Shown piece after piece: positions 8,915 through 16,592 of a DNA stretch of 64,000 nucleotides. Position numbers and translations under genes: made by a program. The DNA is taken from NCBI RefSeq assembly GCF_013466785.1, contig NZ_CP059163.1:1860001-1924000 (forward strand). Reading direction: 5' to 3'. How positions within the stretch are numbered: the stretch's first letter is position 1; each line of letters opens with the position of its first letter. The stretch comes from Nocardioides marinisabuli. GTDB taxonomy: Bacteria; Actinomycetota; Actinomycetes; Propionibacteriales; Nocardioidaceae. The notes under the pieces are model-generated. The model made no database searches. It was not told the DNA's origin and saw nothing but the letters and a program-made list of their open reading frames with translations.

Positions 8915-10138
8915 TCAGTGCGCCGTGAGCGCCGGCGCCAGCCGCTCGAGCCCGGCCTCCACGTCGCTGCGCGGCCCCGCGAAGGAGAAGCGCAGTGAGC
9001 GGTGGCCGTGCACGGTGTCGAAGTCGACGCCGGGGGCCAGCGCCACGCCGGTGGTGGCCAGCAGGTGGTGGGCGAAGGCCATCGAGTCGTCGGTGAGGTG
9101 GGAGACGTCGGCGTAGACGTAGAACGCCCCGTCGGCCGGGGCCAGCCCGGTGACGCCGAGGCCGCGCAGGCCCTCGATCAGCACGCGACGGTTGTCGGCG
9201 TAGCGCGCGACGTGCCCGTCGAGCTCGGCGTACGACGCCTCGGTGAAGGCCGCGACGCCCGCGCGCTGGGCGAGCACCGGGGGGCAGATGGTGAAGTTGC
9301 CGGTCAGCACGTCGACGGCGCGGCGCAGCCGGCGCGGCACCAGCATCCAGCCGATCCGCCACCCGGTCATCGAGAAGTACTTGCTGAAGCTGGAGAAGAC
9401 GACCGCCTCGCGGCTGGTCTCCCACGCCGAGCGGGCCAGGGTCTCGCCGCCGTCGACGGCGGCGTGCTCGATGCCGTGGTAGATCTCGTCGGAGATCAGC
9501 TGCACCCCGTGCTCCTCGCACCAGGCGGCGAGCGCGGCGAGCTCCTCGGGCAGCAGCATGGTGCCGGTCGGGTTGGCGGGGCTGGCCACCACCAGCCCGC
9601 GCAGCCCGCCGCTGCCGGCGAGCTCGGCGTGCAGCGCCGCGACCTGCTCGACGGTGGGCTGGAAGCGGGTCTCGGGGCCGGCGTCGATCTCGACCACCTC
9701 GCAGCCCAGCGCCGCCAGCACGTTGCGGTAGCAGGGGTAGCCCGGCCGGGCCATCGCGACCTTGTCGCCGGCCTCGAACGCCGCCAGGAACGCCAGCAGG
9801 AACCCGCCGCTGCTGCCGGTGGTCACCACCACGTCGTCGGGGTCGACGGCGATGCCGTGGGCGCGCGCGTGGTGGCCGGCGATCGCCTCGCGCAGCTCGA
9901 CCACCCCGGTCGAGGGGGTGTAGCCCAGCGGGTCGCCCGAGCCGAGCAGCCGCACCGCCTCGGCGTTCACCGGCGCCGGCGCGCCGGTGCTGGGCTGGCC
10001 GGCCAGCAGGTTGATGACGTCGCCGTGGGTGCGCTGGCGCCGCGTCGAGGCCTCCAGCAGGTCCATCACGTGGAAGGGCGGCACGTTCGCCCGCGAGGCG
10101 ACCCGCAGTCGCTGGGCGGGAGGCTCGGGCTGGCTCAC
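8915..10138 (-). CDS. PLP-dependent aminotransferase, class I/II
   Basis: The 407-residue product is a fold-type I aminotransferase. It has the VTTGSSGGF cofactor phosphate loop, SPANPTGT for substrate and PLP contacts, ISDEIYHGI with the PLP-pyridine Asp, and FSSFSKYFSMTGWRIGW with the Schiff-base lysine. The GTG at 10138 was chosen because a TAGCCT box sits 7 nt upstream, as in leaderless actinobacterial transcripts. An ATG at 10174 would add 12 residues but lies inside a palindrome at 10172-10187 that looks like an operator. The subgroup resembles aspartate/aromatic-type aminotransferases of the pyridoxal family, but the substrate is not predictable. Confidence 0.9.
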   Translation of the reverse strand: MSQPEPPAQRLRVASRANVPPFHVMDLLEASTRRQRTHGDVINLLAGQPSTGAPAPVNAEAVRLLGSGDPLGYTPSTGVVELREAIAGHHARAHGIAVDPDDVVVTTGSSGGFLLAFLAAFEAGDKVAMARPGYPCYRNVLAALGCEVVEIDAGPETRFQPTVEQVAALHAELAGSGGLRGLVVASPANPTGTMLLPEELAALAAWCEEHGVQLISDEIYHGIEHAAVDGGETLARSAWETSREAVVFSSFSKYFSMTGWRIGWMLVPRRLRRAVDVLTGNFTICPPVLAQRAGVAAFTEASYAELDGHVARYADNRRVLIEGLRGLGVTGLAPADGAFYVYADVSHLTDDSMAFAHHLLATTGVALAPGVDFDTVHGHRSLRFSFAGPRSDVEAGLERLAPALTAH

Positions 10139-10145
10139 CTCCCCG

Positions 10146-10151
10146 AGGCTA
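10146..10151 (-). promoter_or_regulatory. -10 box of the aminotransferase gene
   Basis: On the minus strand TAGCCT lies 7 nt before the GTG at 10138, the spacing expected for a leaderless transcript. The adjacent palindrome at 10172-10187 would cover the -35 region. Confidence 0.55.
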
Positions 10152-10171
10152 GGCGAGGCGGCCGGGAGGTT

Positions 10172-10187
10172 CATCGGGTACCCGATG
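10172..10187. promoter_or_regulatory. palindromic operator candidate 1
   Basis: CATCGGGTACCCGATG is a perfect 16-bp palindrome. It lies about 20 bp upstream of the aminotransferase -10 box, where a repressor would block the promoter. A second copy lies 62 bp away, centre to centre. Confidence 0.65.
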
Positions 10188-10231
10188 GAACTCGCGCCAC
10201 CCCCACGAAGGTTCAGCCAGGCAGCGCCAGT

Positions 10232-10251
10232 TTCATCGGGTGCCCGATGAA
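10232..10251. promoter_or_regulatory. palindromic operator candidate 2
   Basis: TTCATCGGGTGCCCGATGAA is a 20-bp palindrome apart from the two central bases. It shares CATCGGGT-CCCGATG with the site at 10172. It overlaps the stop codon of the FAD-dependent dehydrogenase gene, so it spans a gene end and a probable regulatory region. Confidence 0.6.
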
Positions 10252-11720
10252 CCATTCCGGGCGCGGGCCGCAGCCGCCACCCCGGCCCGGCGGCCGAAGA
10301 ACGAGCCCTCGCCGAGCTGGGTGCCCGAGCAGTAGCCGTTGCCGTCCTGGGCGAGGTTGGAGGCGCAGGCGCCGGCGGCGAAGAGGCCGGTGACGGGGGA
10401 GCCGTCGGGGCGCAGGGCTCGGCCGTCGACGTCGGTGGCGATGCCGCCGAGGGTGAAGCCGGCGTAGAGCGCCTTGCCCAGGCGCAGGTCGAAGACCGCC
10501 CACGGGCCGGTGGACTGCGGGGCCAGCCACTGCGGGTGCTTGTGGAAGTCGGGGTCCTCGCCGCGCGCGGCGTGCTCGTCGTAGCGGGCCAGGGTCGCGC
10601 GCACCGACCCGATGGGCAGCCCCAGCGAGGTCTCGAGCTCCTCGAGCGTCTCGTAGCCGTCGACCAGCGGCGCGAGCGGGAACGCGGGGTACTCCACGTG
10701 CTCGCTGTCGACCACCAGGTAGGCCTCCGAGCCGGGCTGGGCGATCACGTGCTGGCTGGTGCGGGAGTGGTAGCTGTCCTCGGCCACGAACCGCTCGCCG
10801 CGGTTGTTGACGATCACCCCGGTCAGCAGGGTCGCCGGCGGGTAGACCGGCGCGGTGATGAAGGGCTCGTCCATGTGCTGCAGCGCCGCCCCCGCCGACC
10901 GCCCCAGGCGGATCCCCAGCCCGTCGTCGTACGTCGAGCCGAGGGTGAAGAGCTTCTCGGCCAGGGCCGGGGTGTGCTCGGCGACCATGTCGGGGTTCAT
11001 CACGAACCCGCCGGCGGCCAGCACCACGGCGTCGGCCAGCACCACGCCGGTGCGCTCGAAGCTGCGCCAGCCCACGCCGCGCACCGTCCCGGTCTCGTCG
11101 AGCACCAGCGCGGCGGCCCCGGTCTCGTAGCGCACCTCGACGCCCGCCTCCTCGACGCGCTCGCGCAGCAGGTCCATCACCAGCCGGGTGCCCTCGGTGT
11201 CGCCGGCGACCGGCACCTTGTGCCCGCGCGGCGCCGGGCGGGACAGGTCGCGGAAGGGCCAGACCTTCTCGTTGCCGGTGTACATCAGGCCCTGCGTGCC
11301 GGGTTGGATGACCGCCTTCTCGGGGTAGTAGGAGCGCTCGAACTCGAAGCCCAGCGCCTCCAGCCAGTCGAAGTGGGCCACCGACCCCTCGCAGTAGGCC
11401 CGGATCTTCGTCGCGTCGGGTGCCTTCGACGACGCGGTCAGGTAGGCGACCATGTCCTCGACGCTGTCGTCGTGGCCGGTCGCGCGCTGCACCGCGGTGC
11501 CGCCGCCGAGGTAGAAGTGCCCGCCCGACATCGACGACGTGCCGCCGTGCACCGCGGCCCGTTCCAGCAGCAGCACGCGCGCCCCCGCGCGCGCCGCCTC
11601 GAGCGCCGCGCAGCCGCCCGCGATGCCGAAGCCGACGACCACCACGTCGTACGCCGGGGCGCCGGGTGCGACGTCGGTGGCCGCAATGGTCTCGGGGACG
11701 GTCGTGCCGGGGCTGCTCAC
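10233..11720 (-). CDS. FAD-dependent dehydrogenase, ketosteroid-dehydrogenase/fumarate-reductase family
   Basis: The 495-residue flavoprotein has an N-terminal dinucleotide-binding motif VVGFGIAGGCAA (about residues 27-38). A GGTSSMSGG segment follows, then an internal AAGGF motif and a C-terminal GLFAAGACASN motif that closes the FAD site. This is the FAD_binding_2 architecture of 3-ketosteroid delta-1-dehydrogenases and flavoprotein fumarate reductases. The GTG at 11720 is preceded by a TAGATT box 6 nt upstream. A palindrome matching the KstR operator consensus overlaps that box, which favours a steroid-related role. The exact substrate is not established. Confidence 0.82.
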   Translation of the reverse strand: MSSPGTTVPETIAATDVAPGAPAYDVVVVGFGIAGGCAALEAARAGARVLLLERAAVHGGTSSMSGGHFYLGGGTAVQRATGHDDSVEDMVAYLTASSKAPDATKIRAYCEGSVAHFDWLEALGFEFERSYYPEKAVIQPGTQGLMYTGNEKVWPFRDLSRPAPRGHKVPVAGDTEGTRLVMDLLRERVEEAGVEVRYETGAAALVLDETGTVRGVGWRSFERTGVVLADAVVLAAGGFVMNPDMVAEHTPALAEKLFTLGSTYDDGLGIRLGRSAGAALQHMDEPFITAPVYPPATLLTGVIVNNRGERFVAEDSYHSRTSQHVIAQPGSEAYLVVDSEHVEYPAFPLAPLVDGYETLEELETSLGLPIGSVRATLARYDEHAARGEDPDFHKHPQWLAPQSTGPWAVFDLRLGKALYAGFTLGGIATDVDGRALRPDGSPVTGLFAAGACASNLAQDGNGYCSGTQLGEGSFFGRRAGVAAAARARNGSSGTR

Positions 11721-11726
11721 CCTGCA

Positions 11727-11732
11727 AATCTA
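11727..11732 (-). promoter_or_regulatory. -10 box of the FAD-dehydrogenase gene
   Basis: On the minus strand TAGATT lies 6 nt before the GTG at 11720, suggesting a leaderless mRNA. It overlaps the KstR-like palindrome. Confidence 0.55.
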
Positions 11733-11744
11733 GAACATGTTCCA
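11731..11744. promoter_or_regulatory. KstR-like operator
   Basis: TAGAACATGTTCCA fits the mycobacterial KstR consensus TnnAACnnGTTnnA at every fixed position. It overlaps the -10 box of the flavoprotein gene, so a TetR-type repressor bound here would block transcription. No kstR gene is in the window. Confidence 0.6.
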
Positions 11745-11797
11745 GTCGATGGCGACGGTAGGCTGCGACCTCGCGGCCCACCGTCTGATCGGATGAG

Positions 11798-13309
11798 ATG
11801 ACCATCGACGTCCAGATGCTCAACGAGTTCGTCCTCGTGGGCTCGGCCGTCCTGCTGCTGGCCATCCTCGCCGTGCGGCTCTCGAGCCGCGCCGGGCTGC
11901 CCAGCCTGCTGGTCTACCTGCTGATGGGCGTGCTGCTCGGGGAGTCCTTCATCGGTGTGCCCTTCGAGGACGCGATGCTCGCGCAGGTCATCAGCTTCGG
12001 GGCGCTCGCGATCATCCTGGCCGAGGGTGGGCTGACCACCAGCTGGCGCGAGACCCGGCCGGTGCTGCGCCTGGGCCTGTCGCTGGCCACCGTCGGCACG
12101 GTCGTCTCGATCACCGTGGTGGCGGTGGGGGCCCACTACGTGCTGGGGCTGCCGTGGGAGCTCGCGGTGCTGCTCGGGGCGGTCTGCTCGCCCACCGACG
12201 CGGCCGCGGTGTTCTCGGTGCTGCGCGTGGTGCCGCTGCCGCGCCGCGTCACCAGCGCCCTCGAGGCCGAGTCGGGCTTCAACGACGCGCCCACCGTCGT
12301 GCTGGTCACCCTCATCTCCACCGGCGCCGTCGGCGACCACCACCCCGGCGTGGTCGGGCTCATCGTGCTCGGCCAGCTCGCGCTCGGCATCGGCGTGGGC
12401 CTGGCCGCGGGCTTCGGCGGGGCCTGGCTGATGCGCCGCGTCGCGCTCCCGACCGCCGGCCTCTACCCCCTGGCGGTGCTCTCGATCGCGCTGCTCGGCT
12501 ACGGCTCCGCGGCCGTCCTGGAGGGCAGCGGCTTCGCGGCGGTGTACGTCGCCGCGCTGGTGCTGGGCAACTCCGAGCTGCCGCACCGCGCGGCGACCCG
12601 CTCGTTCGCCGAGGGGGTGGCCTGGTTGAGCCAGATCGGGCTGTTCGTGGTGCTCGGGCTGCTGCTCAGCCCCGGCACGATCACCCTCGAGACGGTCGGC
12701 CTGGCGCTGGCGGCGGGGCTGCTGCTCACGCTGGTCGCCCGGCCGGTCTCGGTGGCGGTCAGCGCCCTGCTGCAGCCGATGCCGTGGCGCGAGCTGTCCT
12801 TCATGAGCTGGGCCGGGTTGCGCGGCGCGGTGCCGATCGTGCTGACGACCATCCCGCTGTCGCAGGGCGTGGAGGGCGCCGAGCGGCTCTTCGACCTGGT
12901 CTTCGTGATGGTGGTCGTCTTCACCGTCGTCACCGCCCCGAGCCTGCCCCTGGTGGCCCGGCTGCTGCGGGTGGCCCGCCGCTCCGAGCCGCGCGACCTG
13001 GAGGTCGAGACCGCGCCGCTGGAGCGGATCGCGGCCGACCTGCTGCAGGTCACCATCAGCCCCGTCTCGCGCCTGCACGGGGTGGAGGTGGGCGAGCTGC
13101 GGCTGCCGCCGGGGGCGTCGGTCTCGCTGGTGGTGCGCGACGGCGCCTCGCTGGTCCCGCAGGGCTCGACCTCGCTGCGGCACGGCGACGAGCTGCTGGT
13201 GGTCACCCCCCGCAAGGTGCGGGAGCGGACGGAGGCGCGGCTGCGCCAGGTCAGCCGCGGCGGGCGGCTGGCGCAGTGGCTGCAGGACGACGAGCGCCCC
13301 GAGGGCTGA
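11798..13309 (+). CDS. potassium(sodium)/proton antiporter, CPA1 (NhaP2/CvrA-like)
   Basis: The 503-residue product has about 12 transmembrane helices over residues 8-390, including the CPA signature GAVCSPTDAAAVFSVL and ESGFNDAPTV, which carry the ion-binding Asp residues. Residues about 405-490 form a soluble TrkA_C (RCK_C) domain with GVEVGELRLPPGASVSLVVR and HGDELLVVTP, which binds regulatory ligands in this family. NhaP2/CvrA antiporters exchange cytoplasmic K+ or Na+ for protons. The start ATG follows a GGATGAG stretch. The gene is divergent from the flavoprotein gene and ends 6 nt before the convergent LytR_C gene. Confidence 0.9.
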   Translation: MTIDVQMLNEFVLVGSAVLLLAILAVRLSSRAGLPSLLVYLLMGVLLGESFIGVPFEDAMLAQVISFGALAIILAEGGLTTSWRETRPVLRLGLSLATVGTVVSITVVAVGAHYVLGLPWELAVLLGAVCSPTDAAAVFSVLRVVPLPRRVTSALEAESGFNDAPTVVLVTLISTGAVGDHHPGVVGLIVLGQLALGIGVGLAAGFGGAWLMRRVALPTAGLYPLAVLSIALLGYGSAAVLEGSGFAAVYVAALVLGNSELPHRAATRSFAEGVAWLSQIGLFVVLGLLLSPGTITLETVGLALAAGLLLTLVARPVSVAVSALLQPMPWRELSFMSWAGLRGAVPIVLTTIPLSQGVEGAERLFDLVFVMVVVFTVVTAPSLPLVARLLRVARRSEPRDLEVETAPLERIAADLLQVTISPVSRLHGVEVGELRLPPGASVSLVVRDGASLVPQGSTSLRHGDELLVVTPRKVRERTEARLRQVSRGGRLAQWLQDDERPEG

Positions 13310-13315
13310 GGCGGC

Positions 13316-13843
13316 TCAGCCCGCGGTCGGCGGCGGGGCCACGCAGACCTCGACCGTGCTCTGGACGGTCACCTTCTTGCGGCCCTTGGCGACCTTGTCG
13401 AAGCGGTCACCCACGACGACGACCACCCCGGGCGCGGTCACCTCGCGGTCGACGACGGGGACCTTCTTGCCCAGCGTCGACAGCACGAGCTGCACCTCGG
13501 GGGCGCTGCGGTCGGGGGCCCAGACCTGCACCCGCTCGACCTCGGCGTCACCGGGCGCGTTGCCGCTGGTGCCCTCGGCGAACCCGCGGGCGGCGAGCTG
13601 GGCCAGCACCCGGGCGGCGAAGCTGCCGCGGTTGCCGGCGTTGAGGACGCTGACCTCGACCTGGTCGGTGTAGAGCTTGTCGCCGGCCTCCAGGGTGGTG
13701 GGCGTGCAGCTCTCGTCGGAGGTCGTCGACTCCGGCAGCGGCTCGGTGGCCGCCGACCAGCCCCACACGACCCCGACGACGAGCAGGAGGCCCAGGACGG
13801 CGAGGGTCAGGGCGGAGCGGGCCGGGGCGGGGAGCTGGTTCAT
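13316..13843 (-). CDS. membrane-anchored LytR C-terminal domain protein
   Basis: The 175-residue product has one transmembrane helix (about residues 10-30) followed by an extracytoplasmic domain. The motif VSVLNAGNRGSFAARVLAQL is typical of LytR_C domains, which occur at the end of cell-wall glycopolymer ligases and as stand-alone anchored proteins in actinobacteria. The rest of the LytR/CpsA/Psr catalytic domain is absent. The start ATG has no clear ribosome-binding site. A long inverted repeat and a TACACT box lie upstream between 13868 and 13911. Confidence 0.78.
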   Translation of the reverse strand: MNQLPAPARSALTLAVLGLLLVVGVVWGWSAATEPLPESTTSDESCTPTTLEAGDKLYTDQVEVSVLNAGNRGSFAARVLAQLAARGFAEGTSGNAPGDAEVERVQVWAPDRSAPEVQLVLSTLGKKVPVVDREVTAPGVVVVVGDRFDKVAKGRKKVTVQSTVEVCVAPPPTAG

Positions 13844-13867
13844 CGGTCCACGGGGTCCACGCGCTCG

Positions 13868-13911
13868 GAGGTCACACCCGGGAGTGTAACGAGCGGCCCG
13901 GGTGTGACCTC
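13868..13911. promoter_or_regulatory. 15-bp inverted repeat upstream of the LytR_C gene
   Basis: Perfect arms GAGGTCACACCCGGG (13868-13882) and CCCGGGTGTGACCTC (13897-13911) flank a 14-nt spacer. The spacer contains TACACT on the minus strand, a possible -10 box of the LytR_C gene. The element is either an operator around that promoter or a terminator of the minus-strand gene ending at 13941; no T-run follows. Confidence 0.5.
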
Positions 13912-13940
13912 GCGGTGAGCAGGTGGGTGGGCGAGCAGGC

Positions 13941-14213
13941 TCAGACCGACCAGCGCACCGCGTCGTCGACCAGGTCGGCCAGGGCGTGCACGCCGCGCAG
14001 GTCGTCGCGCGCGGTCATCAGCCGGGTCAGGCCCTCGGTGTGCCGGTCGCGCAGGGCGTCGCGGCGGGCCCGCTCGAGCGCCGGGTCGAGGCCCTGGTCG
14101 CGGGCGCCGGGTCGGGTGCTGGTGCGGGTGCTGGTGGTGCGGGTGCTCGCGGTGCGGGTGCTGACGCGGGCGCGGGACCGGGCATCGCTGCTGGTGCGGA
14201 GCTGCTGGGTCAT
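13941..14213 (-). CDS. small Thr/Arg-repeat hypothetical protein
   Basis: The gene has an ATG with a strong GAGGAG site 6 nt upstream and encodes 90 residues. The first half contains a low-complexity TRTASTRTTSTRTSTR run. The second half is a charged helix with RRDALRDRHTEGLTRLM and a final DLVDDAVRW. The DNA under the repeat is a degenerate GGTGCGGGTGCT array. I do not recognise the family. The good ribosome-binding site and the position between the divergent NTF2-like gene and the LytR_C gene support it as a real gene. Confidence 0.6.
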   Translation of the reverse strand: MTQQLRTSSDARSRARVSTRTASTRTTSTRTSTRPGARDQGLDPALERARRDALRDRHTEGLTRLMTARDDLRGVHALADLVDDAVRWSV

Positions 14214-14352
14214 CAGTTCTCCTCGGGTCGGCCATTGCTGGCGGGGTGGGTGCGCCCAGACTCACCCGCCCAGGTCGCCGGGGTGTTGACGCCAGGTGTC
14301 GCGCACGTTTCCTCTTCGGGGAAGGGCCGTGACCTGCGCCACGTCCGTGCCG

Positions 14353-14358
14353 TAGGTT
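14353..14358 (+). promoter_or_regulatory. -10 box of the NTF2-like gene
   Basis: TAGGTT lies 6 nt before the GTG at 14365, the leaderless arrangement. The KstR-like site at 14376 follows immediately after the predicted transcription start. Confidence 0.5.
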
Positions 14359-14364
14359 GCCTCC

Positions 14365-14883
14365 GTGACCCGAACTGATACACGTTCTAGTTCTGTGGTG
14401 GGGGAGCGCGACCTCGCCGCCGAGCTCGACCGCCTGCACGCGCTCGAGGACGTCCGTGCGCTCAAGCACCGCTACCTGCGCTGCCTGGACACCAAGCTGT
14501 GGGGCGAGTTCGAGGACTGCTTCGTGCCCGCCGCGACCGGCGACTACAACGGGCTGGTCTTCGAGGACCGCTCGGCACTGGTCGACTACATGCGCACCCA
14601 CATGGGCCCCGGGCTGATCTCCCTGCACCAGGCCCACCACCCCGAGGTCGTCGTCGACGGCGACCACGCCACCGGGCGCTGGTACTTGCAGGATAAGGTG
14701 ATCGTCGCCGAGCACGGCTTCATGCTCGAGGGCGCGGCGATCTACGACGACCGCTACGTGCGCACCCCCGAGGGGTGGCGCATCGAGCACACCGGCTACC
14801 GCCGCACGTACGAGGCGACGTACCGGCTCGCCGACCTCCCGGGGATGCGGGTGCGCGGTCCCGGGGAGCACACCCACGCGTGA
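14365..14883 (+). CDS. SnoaL/NTF2-like fold protein
   Basis: The 172-residue product has the NTF2/SnoaL cone-shaped fold. An N-terminal helix with LEDVRALKHRYLRCLD is followed by WGEFEDCFVPAA, then alternating strands including HHPEVVVDGDHATGRWYL and DDRYVRTPEGWRIEHT. Many such proteins are cyclases, isomerases or dehydratases acting on polyketides or steroids, and the His/Asp/Tyr-lined pocket is compatible with that. The GTG start follows a leaderless-type promoter. A GTG at 14395 or 14398 could be the true start, which would place the KstR-like palindrome upstream of the coding region. The operator hints at a sterol- or lipid-linked role. Confidence 0.75.
   Translation: MTRTDTRSSSVVGERDLAAELDRLHALEDVRALKHRYLRCLDTKLWGEFEDCFVPAATGDYNGLVFEDRSALVDYMRTHMGPGLISLHQAHHPEVVVDGDHATGRWYLQDKVIVAEHGFMLEGAAIYDDRYVRTPEGWRIEHTGYRRTYEATYRLADLPGMRVRGPGEHTHA
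14376..14389. promoter_or_regulatory. imperfect KstR-like operator
   Basis: TGATACACGTTCTA matches TnnAACnnGTTnnA with one mismatch (TAC for AAC). It is flanked by GAACT on the left and AGTTC on the right, extending the dyad to 22 bp. It covers the start region of the NTF2-like gene. Confidence 0.4.
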
Positions 14884-14900
14884 CTGGGCGCGTCCCGTGT

Positions 14901-14928
14901 CTCGGCTGTGCTCTCTCCGAGAGCCGAG
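14901..14928. terminator. possible terminator after the NTF2-like gene
   Basis: Arms CTCGGCT (14901-14907) and AGCCGAG (14922-14928) flank a loop that can pair further (CTCTC with GAGAG). It begins 18 nt after the NTF2-like stop codon. There is no T-run, so confidence is low. Confidence 0.35.
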
Positions 14929-15055
14929 CGTGCTGGTGGTGGCGATTGCCGACGATCGGCGAGAGCGCAACAGCCTGCCCCTCCGGGAGGACGAGTCTGC
15001 ATCGGGTAGGCGACGTGGCTTTACAGATAACCACCGGAAGAGGCACTATTCTGTC

Positions 15056-15742
15056 ATGGCGAGCAGGGGCGACCTCCTGACGACCCGCGAGGTATCCGAC
15101 CTCCTGGGGATCGAGTCGCGCCAGGTCCGCGGCCTCGCCGAGAAGGGGGTCATCACGCGCATCGCCCGAGGCGTCTTCGACCGCACCTCGGTGGAGCGGT
15201 ACCGCCTCGAACGCGGTTCGGGCCGGACCCGGACCTGGGCCGAGCACACCGCCTGGGGAGCGATCGCACTGCTCTCCAACGCCGCGCCGCTCGGCCTCGG
15301 CGACACCCAGCGGTCCCGGCTCCGCACCACCCTGCGCGAGATCACCGACCCGACCGAGCTGACCGTCAGGCTGCGCGACCGCGCGGTCGTCACCACCTGC
15401 GCCGGGCACCGTTCCGTCGCCGAGCGCCTCCGCGCCGAGCTCGTCGTCCCCGGCCGCCAGCGACTCGGCCTCGTCGAGGACGACACGGTCCTCGACGGCT
15501 ACGTCCACGCCGACCAGCTCGCGGACCTCGTACGGCGCTACCGACTGATCGAGGACCCCGCCGGGCCCATCGTCCTGCGCAGCACCCACACGGACATCGA
15601 CTTCGTCCGGTACCTCGCGGCCTCCAACCGGACGCTGGCGGCCGTCGACGCCGCCACTTCCCTCGACCCGCGCGAGCGTGGCATGGGGGAGCACAACCTG
15701 CTCAGCAGGCTCGAGCTGTTCCGCGAGAATGACCGCCTCTGA
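15056..15742 (+). CDS. HTH protein, putative AbiEi-like antitoxin
   Basis: The ATG at 15056 opens a 228-residue product with an N-terminal winged-helix or excisionase-like HTH. The sequence LLTTREVSDLLGIESRQVR is followed by GVITRIARGVFD, the usual DNA-binding head of AbiEi-type antitoxins. The rest is mixed alpha/beta without a recognised motif. The stop overlaps the next gene, a nucleotidyltransferase, by 14 nt. A small DNA-binding protein coupled to an AbiEii-like enzyme is the hallmark of type IV toxin-antitoxin pairs. The upstream region is richer in A and T than its surroundings, consistent with horizontal acquisition. A weak GAGG site lies 12 nt upstream of the start. Confidence 0.62.
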   Translation: MASRGDLLTTREVSDLLGIESRQVRGLAEKGVITRIARGVFDRTSVERYRLERGSGRTRTWAEHTAWGAIALLSNAAPLGLGDTQRSRLRTTLREITDPTELTVRLRDRAVVTTCAGHRSVAERLRAELVVPGRQRLGLVEDDTVLDGYVHADQLADLVRRYRLIEDPAGPIVLRSTHTDIDFVRYLAASNRTLAAVDAATSLDPRERGMGEHNLLSRLELFRENDRL

Positions 15743-16592
15743 CCAGCCGGGCGCCGTCGAGCGCCCGACCATCGACGTCGCGACCCCGATCGGCGGGTGG
15801 CCCGACCCGCGGCCGAACGTCGCCGAGATCGCCGCGGTGCTGCCGAGTGACAAGTGGACCTTGGTCGGCGGCCTGATGACCCAGTTGCACTCCATCCACC
15901 GCAACCTCGGGATCGTGCGGCCGACCAACGACGTCGACATCGTGCTGCACATCGAGACCACTCGCGGCATCGCAGCCGAGACCGCGGATGCGCTCCGATC
16001 CCTCGGCTACAGCCTGCGCCCGGCCGTCGACCCGCGCGACAACACCGCACACCGCTTCTACCGCGGCACCAGCAAGGTCGACCTGGTCGCCGGACACCCG
16101 GACGAGGGCTCCGAGGGGCAGCAGCACGAACAGGAAGAACAGGAAGGGGAGCAGCAGGAGGAGGTCGTGGACGTCCTGGTCGCCGACCACCACGCACCGA
16201 GGGTCACCCAGCGGCTCGAGGGCCGCGACATGGTTCGCATCGAGGGCGGAACGCAGGCGCTCCGGCGCACTGTCTACGCGCGCCTGGAGATCGAGCCTGG
16301 AGCCCTCACCACGGTCTCGGTGCCCGGCCCGTTCGGGGCGCTTGTCTTGAAGGCTGCCGCCCACACGGCCGACACCCGTGACCGCGACCGCCATCTGCGC
16401 GACGCCGTCGTGCTGCTCGCCTGCATCGACGACCCGTTCGCCGAGCGCGACGGCTTCACCGGCTCAGACCGATCCCGGATCCAGACGCTCCGCACCAGGC
16501 TCACACCTGACGAGCTGTCGTGGACCGCGCTGTCCGGCCAGGACCTCGTCGACGCGAGAACCGCGCTGGAGATCCTCGCCGACGAGAACTGA
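15729..16592 (+). CDS. AbiEii-like nucleotidyltransferase, putative toxin
   Basis: The 287-residue product has the minimal nucleotidyltransferase core: VGGLMTQLHSIH, then RPTNDVDIVLH with the paired catalytic Asp residues, then a strand KVDLVAGH that could carry the third acid. AbiEii/MenT-type toxins transfer nucleotides to RNA or protein targets. Just after that strand comes an unusual acidic, Gln-rich insertion of about 20 residues (QQHEQEEQEGEQQEE) encoded by GAG/CAG/GAA repeats, before VVDVLVADH. The C-terminal half contains GGTQALRRTVYARLEIE and ends in a helical region. The start ATG lies inside the end of the HTH gene, so expression is coupled. Confidence 0.68.
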   Translation: MTASDQPGAVERPTIDVATPIGGWPDPRPNVAEIAAVLPSDKWTLVGGLMTQLHSIHRNLGIVRPTNDVDIVLHIETTRGIAAETADALRSLGYSLRPAVDPRDNTAHRFYRGTSKVDLVAGHPDEGSEGQQHEQEEQEGEQQEEVVDVLVADHHAPRVTQRLEGRDMVRIEGGTQALRRTVYARLEIEPGALTTVSVPGPFGALVLKAAAHTADTRDRDRHLRDAVVLLACIDDPFAERDGFTGSDRSRIQTLRTRLTPDELSWTALSGQDLVDARTALEILADEN

